A DNA stretch of 64,000 nucleotides from Silurus meridionalis (GCF_014805685.1 NC_060885.1:14889632-14953631); one strand, 5' to 3'; numbered from the stretch's first letter, positions 12,962-25,049 are shown. Notes: generated by a model not told the origin, from the letters alone. Numbers and translations: made by a program.

Positions 12962-13012
12962 GTCTCGTTTCCTCTGGGAACCAGGGTTGCATACGTAACC
13001 TAGAGACGATCT
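12962..13012 (+). repeat. DIRS terminal repeat with near-palindrome
   Basis: The sequence gtctcgtttcctctgggaac leads into cagggttgcatacgtaacct and agagacga. Outer gtctc/gagac and inner ggtt/aacc arms give a dyad, as expected for the inverted termini of DIRS elements. Confidence 0.65.
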
Positions 13013-13015
13013 TAT

Positions 13016-13309
13016 TCAAGAGAATGAATGCCATTATTAAAGCAAGAAACCCAATTAATACAATTCAACAAGTCTCCTTTCACTGCAGCCACAGACATGT
13101 GGCTTTTCTGTGGATTTTTCTGCATTTTTCCTGTGTTACAGTTTTCATAGGGATTTCAAAATTAATGTAGATTTATGTTAAGATTTTGTGCAGAAACATG
13201 TTCTTATATTTTGTATTTTCTCATAAATAATTTATCCTGATTGAGCTTAACATTGACAATGCACCTATTGATAGATAGTAATACTATTATATTAAGATAG
13301 AAATCTATA
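13016..13309. other. Unique AT-rich DNA, no gene seen
   Basis: A short interval between two mobile elements; nothing recognised. Confidence 0.5.
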
Positions 13310-14622
13310 GAACTCTTTGCAAATTTATTGAAAATAAAAAGATATCACATGTACATAAGTATTCAAAGCCTTTGCCATCATGCTCAAAATTGAGTTCAGG
13401 TGAATCCTGTTTCCACTGATAATCCTTGAAATGTTTCTACAACTTCATTGGATTCCACCTGTGGTAAATTCAGTTGATTTTACACACCTGTCTATTTAAG
13501 GTCCCACATGAAGTCCAAGGAATTGTCTGTAGAGCTCTCAGACAGGATTGCATTCAGGCACAGATCTGGGTAAGGGTACAGAAACATTTCTGCATCATTG
13601 AAGGTCAGAACTCTTCCAAGTGAGGGCAGCCTGGCGAAGCTGAGCGATTGGGGAGAAGGACCTTAGTCAGGGAGGTGACAAAAACCGGTTGGTAATTCTG
13701 AACGAGCTCCAGCGTTTCTCTGTGGAGAGAGGAGAACCTTCCAGAAGAACAGCCATCTCTGCAGCACTCCACCAACCAGGCCTGTATGGTAGAATGGCCA
13801 GACATTAGCCACTCCTCAATAAAAGGCACATGACAGCCCACCTGGAGTTTGCCAAAAGGCACCTGAGGGACTCTCAGACTATGAGAAGCAAAGATTGAAC
13901 TCTTTGGCCTGTATGCCAAGCATCATGTCTGGAGGAAACCAGGCACCGCTTATCACCTGGACAATACCATCTCTACAGTGAAGCATGGTGGCATCATGCT
14001 ATATGGATATTTTTTAGTGGCAGAAAATGGGAGACTAGTCAGGATAAAGGGAAAGTGCAAAAATTAATGCAGAAATGTACAGAGACATCATTGATGAAAA
14101 CCTGTTCCAGAGCACTTTGGACCTCAGATTGGGGTGACGGTTTATCTTCCAACAGGACAACCCTAAGCACACAGCCAAGATAACAAAGGAGTGGCTATGG
14201 TACAACTCTGTGAATGTCCTTGAGTGGCCCAGCCCGAGCCCAGACTTGAACCCACTTGAAAATCTTTAGAGAGACCTGCAAAGAAGAATGGGAGAAACTG
14301 CCCAAGAAATAGGTGTGCCAAGCTTGTAGCATCATACTCAAAAAGACATAAAGCTGTAATTGGTGCCAAAGGTGCTTGAATGAAGTATTGAGCAAATGCT
14401 GTGTATACTTATTTACATGCGATTCTTTTTATTTATTATTATTTGTTAAAAATTTGCAAAGATTTCAAACAAATTTCTTTCATGTTGTCATTATGGGGTA
14501 TTGTTTGTAGAATTTTCAGGAAAAAATGAAAATAAAATAAATGTAGTCCATTTGGGATCAAGGCTGTAACATAAATTGTGAAAAGAGTGAAGTGCTGTGA
14601 CTACTTTCCGGATGCACTGTAT
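13310..14622 (+). mobile_element. Tc1-like transposon, 5' end lost, 3' terminus kept
   Basis: The right end reads actttccggatgcactgta at 14604-14622, the classic terminus of a widespread fish Tc1 family. Upstream lie the family 3' UTR (cattatggggtattgtttgt, 14491-14510) and a recognisable transposase. At the left the element starts inside the subterminal region (ttgcaaatttattgaaaat near 13318) with no matching outer inverted repeat. The copy has also lost about 50 bases near 13610, the segment encoding the first catalytic Asp near 13885, and about 50 bases near 14272. It cannot be mobilised as a whole. Confidence 0.88.
13520..14395 (+). pseudogene. Tc1 transposase pseudogene
   Basis: Pieces of a DDE transposase appear in order on the plus strand. 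They include the N-terminal DNA-binding segment (gcattcaggcacagatctgg region, 13552-), the linker encoded by gagagaggagaaccttccag (about 13725), HVWRKPGTA-like sequence near 13925, the second-Asp region reading [12 protein letters not shown] at about 14149-14184 (one residue short of the usual QDNDPKH) and the Glu region SPDLNPLE near 14240. The WSDET segment with the first catalytic Asp has been deleted: the sequence passes directly from the actatgag helix to aagattgaactctttggc. Several stops and frame changes exist. The protein is certainly dead. Confidence 0.85.
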
Positions 14623-16032
14623 CAGACATAATCAATTACTATAACTGCTGGTCATATTATTTTGGTGAAGAGAATGAGTGCTTGGTGAATAAAGGAAAAC
14701 TAACTCCAAGCCTCAAGCTGCATATTAGCAAAAATGGAGATCATTTAGCAAAATCATCAGTGAACAGAATATGCGATGGTGAGGGAAAAAACACTGAACT
14801 GCATTAGGATTCATAGTCTGCTACCCAGCAAATGGCAATTGGTGTGGCATCCTCAAAGTAACAAATTTATAGAACACGGAGTAAAGGTTTGTAGAGGATA
14901 TAAGGAACAGCATTATGAGTAATAGTTAACAAAGCTAGTCATGATCAAGAGAGAAATGAGAATATGGGAACTTTTATAAAATATAGAGTGTCAGATTTTA
15001 AGTGAAATAGGTACTATTTTTTAAATAAGGTTGTAATTGTATATAATATAATGGTTTCTGTTGAATGGAGTAGTATAGTATATATGTATCATAAATCCAT
15101 ATAAGATGGTACCATGTTGTGGTTTTGCAGATCTATTCTCTCCATGTGCAGTTGTTAGAATGTAGAAAGAAAGAGGGAACAAGTTTGCCCAGTCTCAACA
15201 GTCTTTTACTGACCCATTTCATTAAATGCTGATTAAAAGTTAAACATTTTTCCTGTTCCTCAAAATATCATAATTGTTTCATGCAGACACAAAATAATAC
15301 TATCCATGTACAAAAAATGATGAAAAAATGATGACAATGAAGATATTGTTATCTATGCTAGAAATACCCAATTAGAACATTTTACAAAATTAATGAAATC
15401 TAATGAATAAGGAATTGTGGCAAAAGGAATTCCAAATGAGTAAAAAATGCTCCTACAGTAAAACAGCTATAAAAGAGCATGCAATCCTTAACAAGCTTGA
15501 AAAAATGGGGTCAGGTTCAAGTCATTCTAAACCAAAATAAAGGTTTCTGTACTGTTCCACTTTGAAGATAATTGAAGTGACGGCACTTGAAAGGACTCCT
15601 GATCCTGTATAAGCCAATTGTTGTTTTTATATTATTTATTATTATTATAATTTTTTTTTTTTTTGCCAAACATCAGTGAGATTTATTTGTGTGGAAATGC
15701 ACTTCTAACCAAAAATCACATCAAATACACCCTTACATTTGATCAAGTTCTTTGGTAATTTAAAAAGTTCTCTGAAACTATTAAAAGATAAATGTTTTGA
15801 GGAAATATGCCTAGAACAAATGGATGTGCTAAAATAAACTGAAAAGCAAGTTTTGCCTCTTTTATATTTACATTCATATTTATTTATATTTGGACAAACA
15901 GAAATGTGTGCTGCATTATTAACACATTCATAAGATTAGTGCCATTAAAATGAATGAGGGGTATAAAAAAGAAACTACAGTTAGGGCAGTGTCACTACGG
16001 CTTTTCACTCCGTACGGGAAATAAGATTTATT
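14623..16032. other. Unique AT-rich DNA, no gene seen
   Basis: No coding sequence or recognised repeat apart from a T-run at 15651-15664. Confidence 0.5.
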
Positions 16033-16605
16033 TTGCCTATGCATGGAAACGCTAACCAGAAACTTGCACTTGCACAGCACAGTACAGCACAGTGGACTTG
16101 CACAGCACAGTGCACTTTACTTTTCATATTTTCATTTTCTTTTTCATATTTATTTCATATTTCTTATATTCTTTTTTTATACCACACCATTCCGCACAAG
16201 GACACTTTACACCACAAGGACACTTTACACCACACCTTACTGCACACGGACACTCATGGACAATCAAAAACATGCCTAACTTGTTTACTGTTTACTGTTG
16301 TTTACTGGTTAACTGCACACTGCCATAAACATTTTCTGTGTATGTGTATATATAGGTATATATGTATATGTATGTATATATACATATATATTTAGATATC
16401 TTTATATCTTTATTTATCTGCCTTCTTTTTCTTACTATATTTTCCTTAAATTTTGTTATTATATTTATATTTTTTATTCCCCTTTTACCCTATTTTATTC
16501 CCTCATGCCGGACCGTCGTTAAAAGCATTTCACTGCATGTCGTACCCTGTATGTATGTGTATGTGACAAATAAAATTTGATTTGATTTGATTTGATTTGA
16601 TTTGA
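16033..16605 (+). mobile_element. 3' end of a non-LTR retrotransposon (LINE)
   Basis: The right end is gtgacaaataaaatttg followed by six (TTTGA) units (16576-16605). This tail type and the aaagcatttcactgcatgtc phrase are typical of a fish LINE 3' untranslated region. The upstream sequence is a C/A- and T-rich 3' UTR with two copies of acaaggacactttacacc (near 16196 and 16216). No reverse transcriptase frame is present, so this is a 5'-truncated copy, the usual outcome of target-primed reverse transcription. The left border is a guess. Confidence 0.6.
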
Positions 16606-16659
16606 AAGTTACTTACAATATACAAAATACATATCACAAAATGTAATATTAAAAGTAAA

Positions 16660-16687
16660 AAACACACAGACACACAGACACACAGAC

Positions 16688-16748
<61 letters not shown>
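16660..16748. repeat. (CA)n microsatellite with (CACAGA) flank
   Basis: Pure CA from 16693 to 16748, preceded by acacacagaca-type units from 16660. Confidence 0.95.
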
Positions 16749-16750
<2 letters not shown>

Positions 16751-17041
16751 CGCACACATATGTATTGTACACACACACATTACATACACATATGTATTGC
16801 TTAAATGGGGTCCAACAAATGTAAACGATTTAATTACATTTTTCCATTTATTTAATTTTATAAAAAAATTTCAATTTAATCAATTACTCAATTGTAATCA
16901 ATATAATAAAAATGTATTGCATTAATTTTATATAATATATATTAGTTTTTATCAAATATTCAAAAATATTAATTCAAATTATTAATTAACCAAGCAGACA
17001 TTTTATTAAAAAAATATTTATTTAAATAATTCATAAATGTT

Positions 17042-17086
<45 letters not shown>
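17042..17086. repeat. (TAA)n microsatellite
   Basis: About 15 uninterrupted trinucleotide units. Confidence 0.95.
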
Positions 17087-17087
<1 letters not shown>

Positions 17088-17139
17088 CTGTGTTAATAAA
17101 AAAGAAATTTTTAGCAATTTTATGTTTTGCATTTCTTCC

Positions 17140-17520
17140 TCCTTACTGTACCAAAATTACCATGTTCGGGTTCTGAAAGCCTGTAAACACATCTCATCCA
17201 CCCTTAGCACTCAAGCTCCTAAGGGTTGTGTTTTAAACCCCCGCTGTACTTGCTGTACACATATGACTGTGTGACCACTTCCAACTCTACCACTTTGTGT
17301 TCCCTTAGGGTGTACTTACTTTTGTTGCCAGCTATTTTGAAAATAATGGCTGTATATTGAGTTATTTACAGAGAACAGTAGATCTTTACTGCTATACATG
17401 CACACTGACTACTCTAAAATATATCCAAGTTTTATTTCTATAGTTTTGTCCCTTGAGAAGACTGCAATGGTTGCTGACATGTGAGGGGTGTACTCACTTT
17501 TGTGGGATACAGTATATATC
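17140..17520 (+). mobile_element. 3' end of a Tc1/mariner-type transposon
   Basis: The block contains gtgtacttacttttgttgcc (17310-17329), an internal aatggctgtatattgagtta phrase and a terminal gtgaggggtgtactcacttt at 17481-17500, then tgtgggatacagtata. This two-fold repetition of gtgtact(c/t)acttttgt is typical of the right end of a Tc1-type family common in teleosts. Only the 3' untranslated part and terminus remain; upstream transposase sequence is very weak. Assignment is by recalled family resemblance. Confidence 0.6.
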
Positions 17521-17539
17521 AGTATCAGTAAAAAAAAAC

Positions 17540-17910
17540 TCCTCAAACTGTAACTACAGCACAATTTTATAGGATGTCTTTGAATTCAGTAGCATTAAAG
17601 TTTCCCAACACCTGAACTAGGAGACCCAGACCTGTTCCAGCATGACAATACCCCTGTGCACAATCTGAACTCTATGTAGATATGGTTTACATCGGTTGGC
17701 ATAGAAGCTCTTGAGTGGCCTGCGATAAAGCTCTGACCTCAAACTTATTGAACACCTTTGGGATGAATTAAAATGCTAACTGCACCCCAGGCCTCCTCAC
17801 CCTACATCAGTATCTGACTTTACTAAAGTACCTTGTGGTTGAGGTTGAATGACCACAATCCTCCATAAGCACACTCCAAAATCTAGTAGAACATTTGCGT
17901 TGCCCATATT
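17540..17910 (+). mobile_element. Deleted Tc1-like element, copy A
   Basis: This is one of three copies in the window of a short, internally deleted Tc1-like element. It keeps gtataggatgtct-like sequence near 17568, the second-Asp region encoded by gttccagcatgacaataccc (17634-17653) and the Glu region (cttattgaacacctttggga, 17743-17762). It also keeps gcaccccaggcctcctca near 17783. Terminal inverted repeats were not found, so both ends are eroded. It sits immediately next to the Tc1 3' end at 17140-17520, but the two belong to different families. No intact frame remains. Confidence 0.78.
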
Positions 17911-18754
17911 GTGTATATTTTCTGAAAAAGACACATATTTACGTTATTTTTCACTTCTATAAGTGTATTTGCAATATGGCTTTAAATGAATAGCGCACTG
18001 GGCAGTGCTGAAATAACATTTTCACTAAGCACTCTGTCATGCTTGAGTTATTGCCTTCAGCACTTTCCTTGGGAGCACACACTTTTATTAGGACCAATAA
18101 ACATAGCTTTTTTAGGGTTGGCCAAATGAAGGCTGGTGGTCCTATTGAAGGGTAGTAAATGGTCTATTGGCATGTTGTGGTGGATGTGGTAAAGGATGCT
18201 TTGTTCATCCTGAGGGTCAAAGGTCATTGTCCAAAGCAAACAAATTACATGGTGATCAGAGGTTAGTTAAACATTACAATGGAAAGTCCATTGAGGAAGA
18301 GTTTTACAGGAGCCCTGTAAAAGCAGTGTTTGTTAAAACCATGCTTAATTCAGTGCCAGCTCATCTAACACAATGACTCACGAGTCATTTAACTGTTGCA
18401 CATAATCATTTACACACACTGAGGGCAATGACTGAATGGAGGTGCATCTTTGTGCACATAGTGCAATGTATTTTTGCGAAGAATTTTGGTTGAGTCATTT
18501 CACCCCTAAAATGTATTGTCTGTTCAGAAGTATTTTGTACAGACACAGGGTCATTTGTGGAATGCAATAGATCAAGAATGACTGTCTGCTGTATGCTATT
18601 GTGATTGTAGCTGATAACCAATGTCTTGCCCAGATGCCTGACATGCTTCAGAAAACCTTCAAACCTTCAACATCAAGAACACAAAAAAACAGACATTGTT
18701 TTATGAGATGAGCTCACTAAATGCATTCCGTAAATGAACAGACACACTCACACA

Positions 18755-18756
<2 letters not shown>
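17911..18756. other. Unique DNA, no gene seen
   Basis: Short chance open frames only; no RNA gene or repeat family recognised. Confidence 0.5.

Positions 18757-18830
<74 letters not shown>
18757..18830. repeat. (CA)n microsatellite
   Basis: About 37 uninterrupted CA units; a cacactcaca lead-in precedes it. Confidence 0.95.
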
Positions 18831-18833
<3 letters not shown>

Positions 18834-21800
18834 CAACAGAAAGGCATGTATTCTTGTACACGTATACATGCCCTTGTTGATTGCTCCTTATGACTCGGAT
18901 GTGTGAAACAATAATGTCACACAAGTGGCCACTTGCTGAACAAGGGGACGAGGGGACAACAAGGAGTGGATTGTAAAAAAGGAACGCACTTGCCCTTGGT
19001 AGTAAGCACAAACATGCCTGAAGCTATTTAGGCAGTGATTTGCATACTAGTTAATGTGCAAATTTTATTTTGTTCAAATACAGTAATAATTATTAATTAT
19101 TTTTCCTAAAACAGCTCAAACAAATCTAAAATTTTAATTATTTCTGATTGTAAGTTCAGCATGTAACATTTCCACTGAATCAATCCCTTGTCTCAGAGAC
19201 AAAATGTACTCACCTTCAAACTCACGCCGTCCCTCAAACAGCAGAGACAGAGACATCAATTAAAATAGTTATTGTGCTTCATCCTAAAGGGTAGTTGTAA
19301 GAGCAATAATGAGTAAATACTGGAAAACAGCATTAAAAGGATCAACAGTGCCTGCCATTTGTTCTGATCAGATTAGTGTGTGGGTATGCACAATCAGAGG
19401 GTTAAATGTAGACAACTGCAAACAAGAGGAAGTCATCCTTACACCAGGCATCCACTGGCTCACAGCTTGTTACCAAAAGGGCTTTAATAATAAATGCAGT
19501 TCCCTTCAATGTTCAACACTCTGTCTTTGATATAAGGTTACTGTGCTTGGGGTCTTGCTAAAGGAGCAGGATATGCAGTTGAACCTTTTTCAAGTCCTTC
19601 TTCTTTTTCTCTAGTGTCCAAACATACGCTTTAGCCTGTGCCTTTTCAGCAGTAATAGCAATCTGTGCAACAAACACCGCCATTTTTTTTGTTAGCATCA
19701 GCACATTTTCATTTTAAGTCAGATAATTGGCCCTGCTTAGCCACTTATTCTTGACTCTGTAACTTGCCTTTTTTTATGGTAAATTATAAAAGCATGAATG
19801 TTAGCTGGTAAGAGGTCAGAGGTGTGTAATACAGGGCCATCATTAGCTCTGTATAACATGTACATGTTGTGCACTGTGGCCCTCAGTAGAAGGCCTATGG
19901 AGTAGACATTGAAAAAATGCAACTATTAATACATAATTACATTAAGAGATGCTTCATTTTTTTTCAGTTCAAACTGTTCACCGGGTTCAAGAGCGATGTT
20001 GTATGTTTCATTTTTGTGTCATTCATTTTATAGGTCTTGGATGAATTGTGGGTTCTTTGGTATGATACACTGGGAATTTAATTTTAACGCCATGTTTTCA
20101 GTATCGGTGTATCTCAGGTAATCCATTTGTAGTTTGTGTGTATATTTTGCTTCTGCACAGTGGGCTCATGCCCACAAAGGAATATGGGTGTTGTATGCTG
20201 TGCTGAGTCATATGCAGGCCCATGCATGGGGCTTTGTCAGTCAAAGTGGGCCTCAGATGTGGCCAGGCATGGGAGCATTAACCCCCTACTGTGCCTTCCT
20301 CTCTGCACCCCCTCCTTCCCACACTACCCCCTGGAGCGTGGCCATGCTCTTACCTGTCTGCCTAATCTGGGATTTTCTCAAGATAATGCTGTGATTTCAG
20401 AGCAAAGACAGGATTCCCACAAGAAAAAGACCAGTGTAGCCCTTCTCTCTTCTTTGCCTGAATGTCACTCTGATCTGGTTTGATATACTGGGGATTTTGG
20501 GATGTATGCAGTGCATGCACAGAATTTTGACAATATCAATTAATGGTGTAGAAAATGTTTAATTCAAGTTGATCTAAAAAAAGATATCTACAAATATAAG
20601 CGAGTAAGATTTGTTTTACTGGAAACTAAACCTTAAAAATGTCCACCACTATAAAACAAATAGATTCACACAGCAGTGTGAGTTTGGTATATTTGCATTT
20701 TAATTTATGTGTACTGGATTGTCTCATTGACTGTTTCCTTGTTTATCTTTATCTCAAGTTCCAGTAAAAAAAGAAAAAAAGAAAAGAAATAAAATGCTCA
20801 CAGTGTTTAACTATTTCTGTTTGGTTTATGTAACAGAATATGGTATGCACTATTCTGTAAAGGCAAAGGTGTGTGGGTGTATGTGGGTGTGTGTAAAGTC
20901 ACAGGCATGTGGGTCCTCTAATACTAAGGCTGAGGATGTCTTTATCAATGAAATGTTTTCTTTCATGTTTGTCCACAAGCCACAAACCTTCACCCTTAAA
21001 CTTTTAAACTAAACAGAATGTTTGCAGTCTGGTGGTTTCTCTTTGAAATGGTTTTAGTTTCTCAAACCCAGCCATAAGGTCTCACTAAAATTTACAAACC
21101 AGCTACAGTTTTTGACAATCTAATAATTTCTATATTTTCTATATATTCATAAAAAAAGGTTATTGGTTAAATCAGAGAGCAATGTCAGATATCTCAAACA
21201 GGTAACTTTAAGACAGACTATACTAGCACTATGATATAAAGGAAAAAATGCATAGGATGTTTCATTCGTAACACTAGACATGAATAAACCAGGACCTTGC
21301 CCTTTATACTCAGAGAAATGAACAATATTAAAAAATAATAGCGTGTAACTTGACAACATGGTCTACGGCAATTCTGGCCCGAGCATTTACTGTCACTTTA
21401 TACAGACTGTAAATTACATGCTAGTGCTGCTGACTTGGGACATGCTGCTTGGTGGGTTTGTCATCTGTGATTACTGGGTAGAACCATTTTTCATAATCTT
21501 AGTCCAGTTTTCAACTGATATTTAGTGATATACAATCTTCTCTAATAATCTTTCAGCCAAAACAAAACAATTACTTAAAAAATGCTTTTTAAGATAATAT
21601 ACGTAGATTGGAAATGTAATAAGATATACTGTTCTTCTGTTTAAATATGATTCCGTATGTAGATACATTGACTAAACACCTTAACTAAACTTAAAAGTAT
21701 TATTAAACAAAGAAATGGCTTTTTTTTTACCATGACAATTAAATATATCTTTGTTTATGCATGTATTTATCTGAAAAATCTTAATTTTAATGCAGTTTGT

Positions 21801-22229
21801 GTCAGCATACTGGAAAAAAAAGTGAATTGGTATTATTTTTAAATATACATTTTTAGGTGTTTTCTTAAAGACTGTTTATGCATTTACATATGCGTCATTG
21901 TTGTTTTCTCAAAGGAAACTATTTTCCCAGATCCTCAGTTTGTAATGGTTCAATCATTGATTTCCTTGATGTTTCTTATGCATCCATTATTGTACTACAT
22001 TTATAAACACTGTAGCTTTAAGCGTGACCTTTTAAAATATAAACTGATGCCTTCTCACAATCAAATCCAACAGCTGATGGCCACTGATGCATGATGATAT
22101 TTTCATTTTAGATTTAATTGGTAAGATCAGATTTAATCATAACTTAATTAAAGATTAAATATTGTCCCACTATATAATAATAATAAAAATCATTTGGTAA
22201 GTAAAAAAAAAATCTAAATTGATATCAAT
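18831..22229. other. Unique DNA with one possible conserved island, no gene seen
   Basis: No transposon or coding exon recognised. The part 20130-20480 is richer in G+C and non-repetitive (two overlapping open frames of 86 and 115 codons are present but have no recognisable domain). It may be a conserved non-coding block. An A-rich aaaagaaaaaaagaaaagaa run lies near 20767. Confidence 0.4.
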
Positions 22230-24230
22230 ACCCCAACTGCTCGGTGCATGGAAGAGACAGATTGCACCCAACCAATTAGTGCGTCTTTTGTTAGGCCTGA
22301 GTTAAATACGCAGTCCTCCAAAGAAAGCCAGCGTCTTTTGATTTCTTTGAGTACTACTGATGATTGCTCTGGAAGGCTCTGTGCACAAAGACAGTCTTGA
22401 TGACACTGCACAAGGCTCTGCCCAGATGGCTCGGAGGCACTCTGACCTTGTTAGCACCTGCTCTGAAGGCCTTTTGTGTGGGCATGGCCGCGGGCACTGA
22501 GACGGGCACGCACCGGAGCCTTCGCTCCACCCAGTCTCCATCAGCCTTAATGAAGCAGCATTCTGCTGTCATTATTGCTGCCTCCTCACCCTCTCACACT
22601 CCGTCTGGACAGCCCCCAAACAGCCAAACAGCAGAGACATGAATTAAAATGAATCAACCATCACAGGGCCCCTGAAATGTCATTATAATTAGATATGTAA
22701 ATCTCCTTATCATCCCCTTGTGCCATGTATTAGAATGGCTGCTATAAGCCCTAAGGTTGCACTAAAAATATACAATTAATAAATGAATGGGTTTTGATGA
22801 ACTTTGATTATTTTGGGCTGTCTTCCAAGTTTACCTTATCGGGAAATGTCACCTTGATCCAGCCCTCAGTGGTCTGTTAAATGGTGTCAACCCAACCGCC
22901 CCATCTTCTTTATTTCTGTTTTAAAGAGCTCTCTGCATCACCGGGCTACGTGTGAGATGGTGGGACGACTGTGTTTACACCAGATTAAGAGCTTCTCCAT
23001 GACGCATACTTGTTCACCTAAAAAAAAAGCAATAAATCATTAAGGTTTTATTAAAATCAAATCAAGGCATACGGCATTTGATGAAATCGCTGCATTTAAA
23101 GTATTACCCAAAGCTTGCGTATACAATTTCCTTCACTGTGGACTCTTTCTGTCTTTTTCGCTGACGTATCAACTATACACACAAGAAAATACATGTGACC
23201 TATGCACAAAAAGCATGTGCCCCTTTAAGACTGTCATTTAGAAATGAAAGGGGGAAAAAAAAGAAGCAAATGAAAGCCCAGAGTGCTGGAGCTAATGTGC
23301 AAACTTGTTTCTGTCCTCTACGGCTCCATCATTTATTCAGGAGGTAGGAGCACAAGACGGCCGACTCGCATTTGCTTGATACTCAATTATACATTAGTGT
23401 ACATCACTTGGCAATCTGTTCATATCAATTTAATTGGATTTTAATATTGCCTCTGATCTTGTTGTCCAATTAACAGTACTGGCTGGCAATAAAACAGAAC
23501 CACACACTATGTGACACCTTTGATCCCCACCATATGGAGCTCCTCCATTGATTACCACATTTTCCGAAATTTCACTCTTTCAGTATGGCCCGTGATGAAT
23601 GGGAGGAAAAGCGCATCCCCAATGTGATAAAAATTTCACTTCCACTCGCAACTTCATTTATTTTGTTGACATTCTGCACTGATTAAAAACAATAAAAAAG
23701 GAGCGCCATGCCCTGAATATGGTATGCAAATAGAACCCTGGGCAGGCATCTTGTGATGCCAGGGGACTGTTGCAGTCACTGGCTTGGCTTCGCCTCAAGA
23801 ATTCCCTTAAAGTGACAGCACCTTTTCTCCCCCTTCATCCATCCCTCCTCTCATTCTCTCTTTTTTTTTTCTCCTTCTCGCTCAGAAGGATGCCATGCTT
23901 GTAATGGCTGTCAAAACATGGCAATGCTGGGGAGTAGAAGAAAAGAGCGTTGCGGATCATTTTCCCTTTTTTATGGGGGCAAAAAAATGGTGCAAATTCA
24001 TTTTTCACAGCAGCTTACGCGATTTCAGAACTACGTCACACAACAGATTAAGAAGAAAGAAAACGAGTGAAAATGGATCCTGTTTATGTGCAACTGAAAA
24101 TGGCAACTGTTTATACCATTCTCAGACTATAGAGAGAAGGATGATATTAAGTGGCAACAGTTGTGGCACATTTCACACCACAATTTGCAGATGCAGTACA
24201 TGCCGAGGGTGAGTGTAAGGAGCAAACGAT
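22230..24230. promoter_or_regulatory. Candidate conserved non-coding block (enhancer-like)
   Basis: About 2 kb with no transposon, no long microsatellite and no believable coding frame. Its texture is that of vertebrate developmental enhancers: runs of homeodomain-type TAAT/ATTA cores (caatttaattgg at about 23428, ccaattaac at about 23467) and an octamer ATGCAAAT at 23724-23731, set in balanced-composition DNA. The open frame at 22364-22642 has no recognisable domain and is compositionally biased, so I do not call it a gene. The conservation claim cannot be tested here; the call is inference from sequence texture. Confidence 0.4.
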
Positions 24231-25049
24231 GAAAAAAAAAAAGACAGCAGAGTAGCTACAAAAGTGGTGTCAGTGTTCATGCTCTGAAAATCCTGGTGTC
24301 TCTGCAAGCTGGACTCTCACCCCTCATCTCTTGTGTGCTCTTCAAATGGACAAGGTCAGAATCATTCTCCATACGCTGTTTGTTATAATATGTGCATGTC
24401 TCAATTCATTTTACACCAAGGATAAAATTGTAGACTCATAAGAACATTTACATACAGTATGCTGATCTTTAATCACACATCACATGAAACATGCGTAATG
24501 TGGTAAGTGTTCAGTGGTAAAACAGGAAGGCATAAGCAGTGAACTTCTCTCTGATCTCTTCTGGAACAGAGGTTGTGCCCTAGCTCCTGCTTTGTAGCTC
24601 TACATCCCTGTGTGAAAACTGCTCACCCCAAAAACAAGCCATGTGTGTGTGTCACTTCTAACACCACAGAGATCGAACATGGTCTCTCTCTCTTTCTTGC
24701 TCTCATCCACACAAGTCTAAAAGCACTGTTGAATACCGGCCTGTTATTACAATAATTAATTGTTCAGTGAAGTGGCATTTTCACAGGGAAGTGCTCCAGC
24801 GGATGCTGTACTAAAGGCATTAGCAGCAGCCAAGTCATTTGTAAGAAAGACATTGCAGCTCAGTTTATTTCATTGGTGCATAATAAAAAAATAATAATAA
24901 TAAAAGAGAAACAAACAAATAATGGGAAAAAAGATAGATATTAATCAATAACAAAAAAAAATCCACTGAATAATAGCGGAACTTATGATCATTTTTGTAA
25001 CAGATTGGAAAATATGACACATAATACAAGATAATAAATATCGGTGGTG
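24231..25049. other. Unique DNA, no gene seen
   Basis: Contains an A/T-rich low-complexity part at 24884-24965. Nothing else recognised. Confidence 0.45.

Larger units (their letters stand above)
10204..13015 (+). mobile_element. DIRS-type (tyrosine-recombinase) retroelement relic
   Basis: The order is a gag-like region, a shrunken reverse transcriptase, an RNase H region and a terminal repeat. The gag part has a CVACLGAAH zinc-knuckle-like motif (about 10477-10503). The reverse transcriptase keeps the catalytic-loop neighbourhood (NYIYNWLILA, about 12040-12069). The RNase H region includes LTTDASHTGWGAV (about 12507-12545) and VVSYINHQGN (about 12673-12702). The right end, ggaaccagggttgcatacgt followed by aacctagagac, resembles termini of fish DIRS elements and contains the near-palindrome ggttgcatacgtaacc (12985-13000). 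The tyrosine recombinase that would integrate such an element is absent, with the RNase H remnant running almost directly into the terminal repeat. GC content is clearly above the surroundings. The left border is approximate. Confidence 0.82.

Noticed and set aside
16530..16778. 82-codon minus-strand frame rich in Cys and Val
   Set aside because: It is a read-through of the (CA)n tract. The same applies to frames over the repeats at 18.7, 27.5, 29.5, 29.7, 30.5, 33.1, 47.8, 49.4, 50.0, 50.4, 51.9, 54.5, 55.7, 58.0 and 58.7 kb.
17042..17086. CRISPR-like or other array structures
   Set aside because: All regular arrays in the window are simple microsatellites or the two minisatellite-like duplications; no spacer-repeat structure exists.
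22364..22642. 92-codon frame in the candidate regulatory block
   Set aside because: No recognisable domain, and longer frames of similar quality overlap on the other strand; composition explains it.
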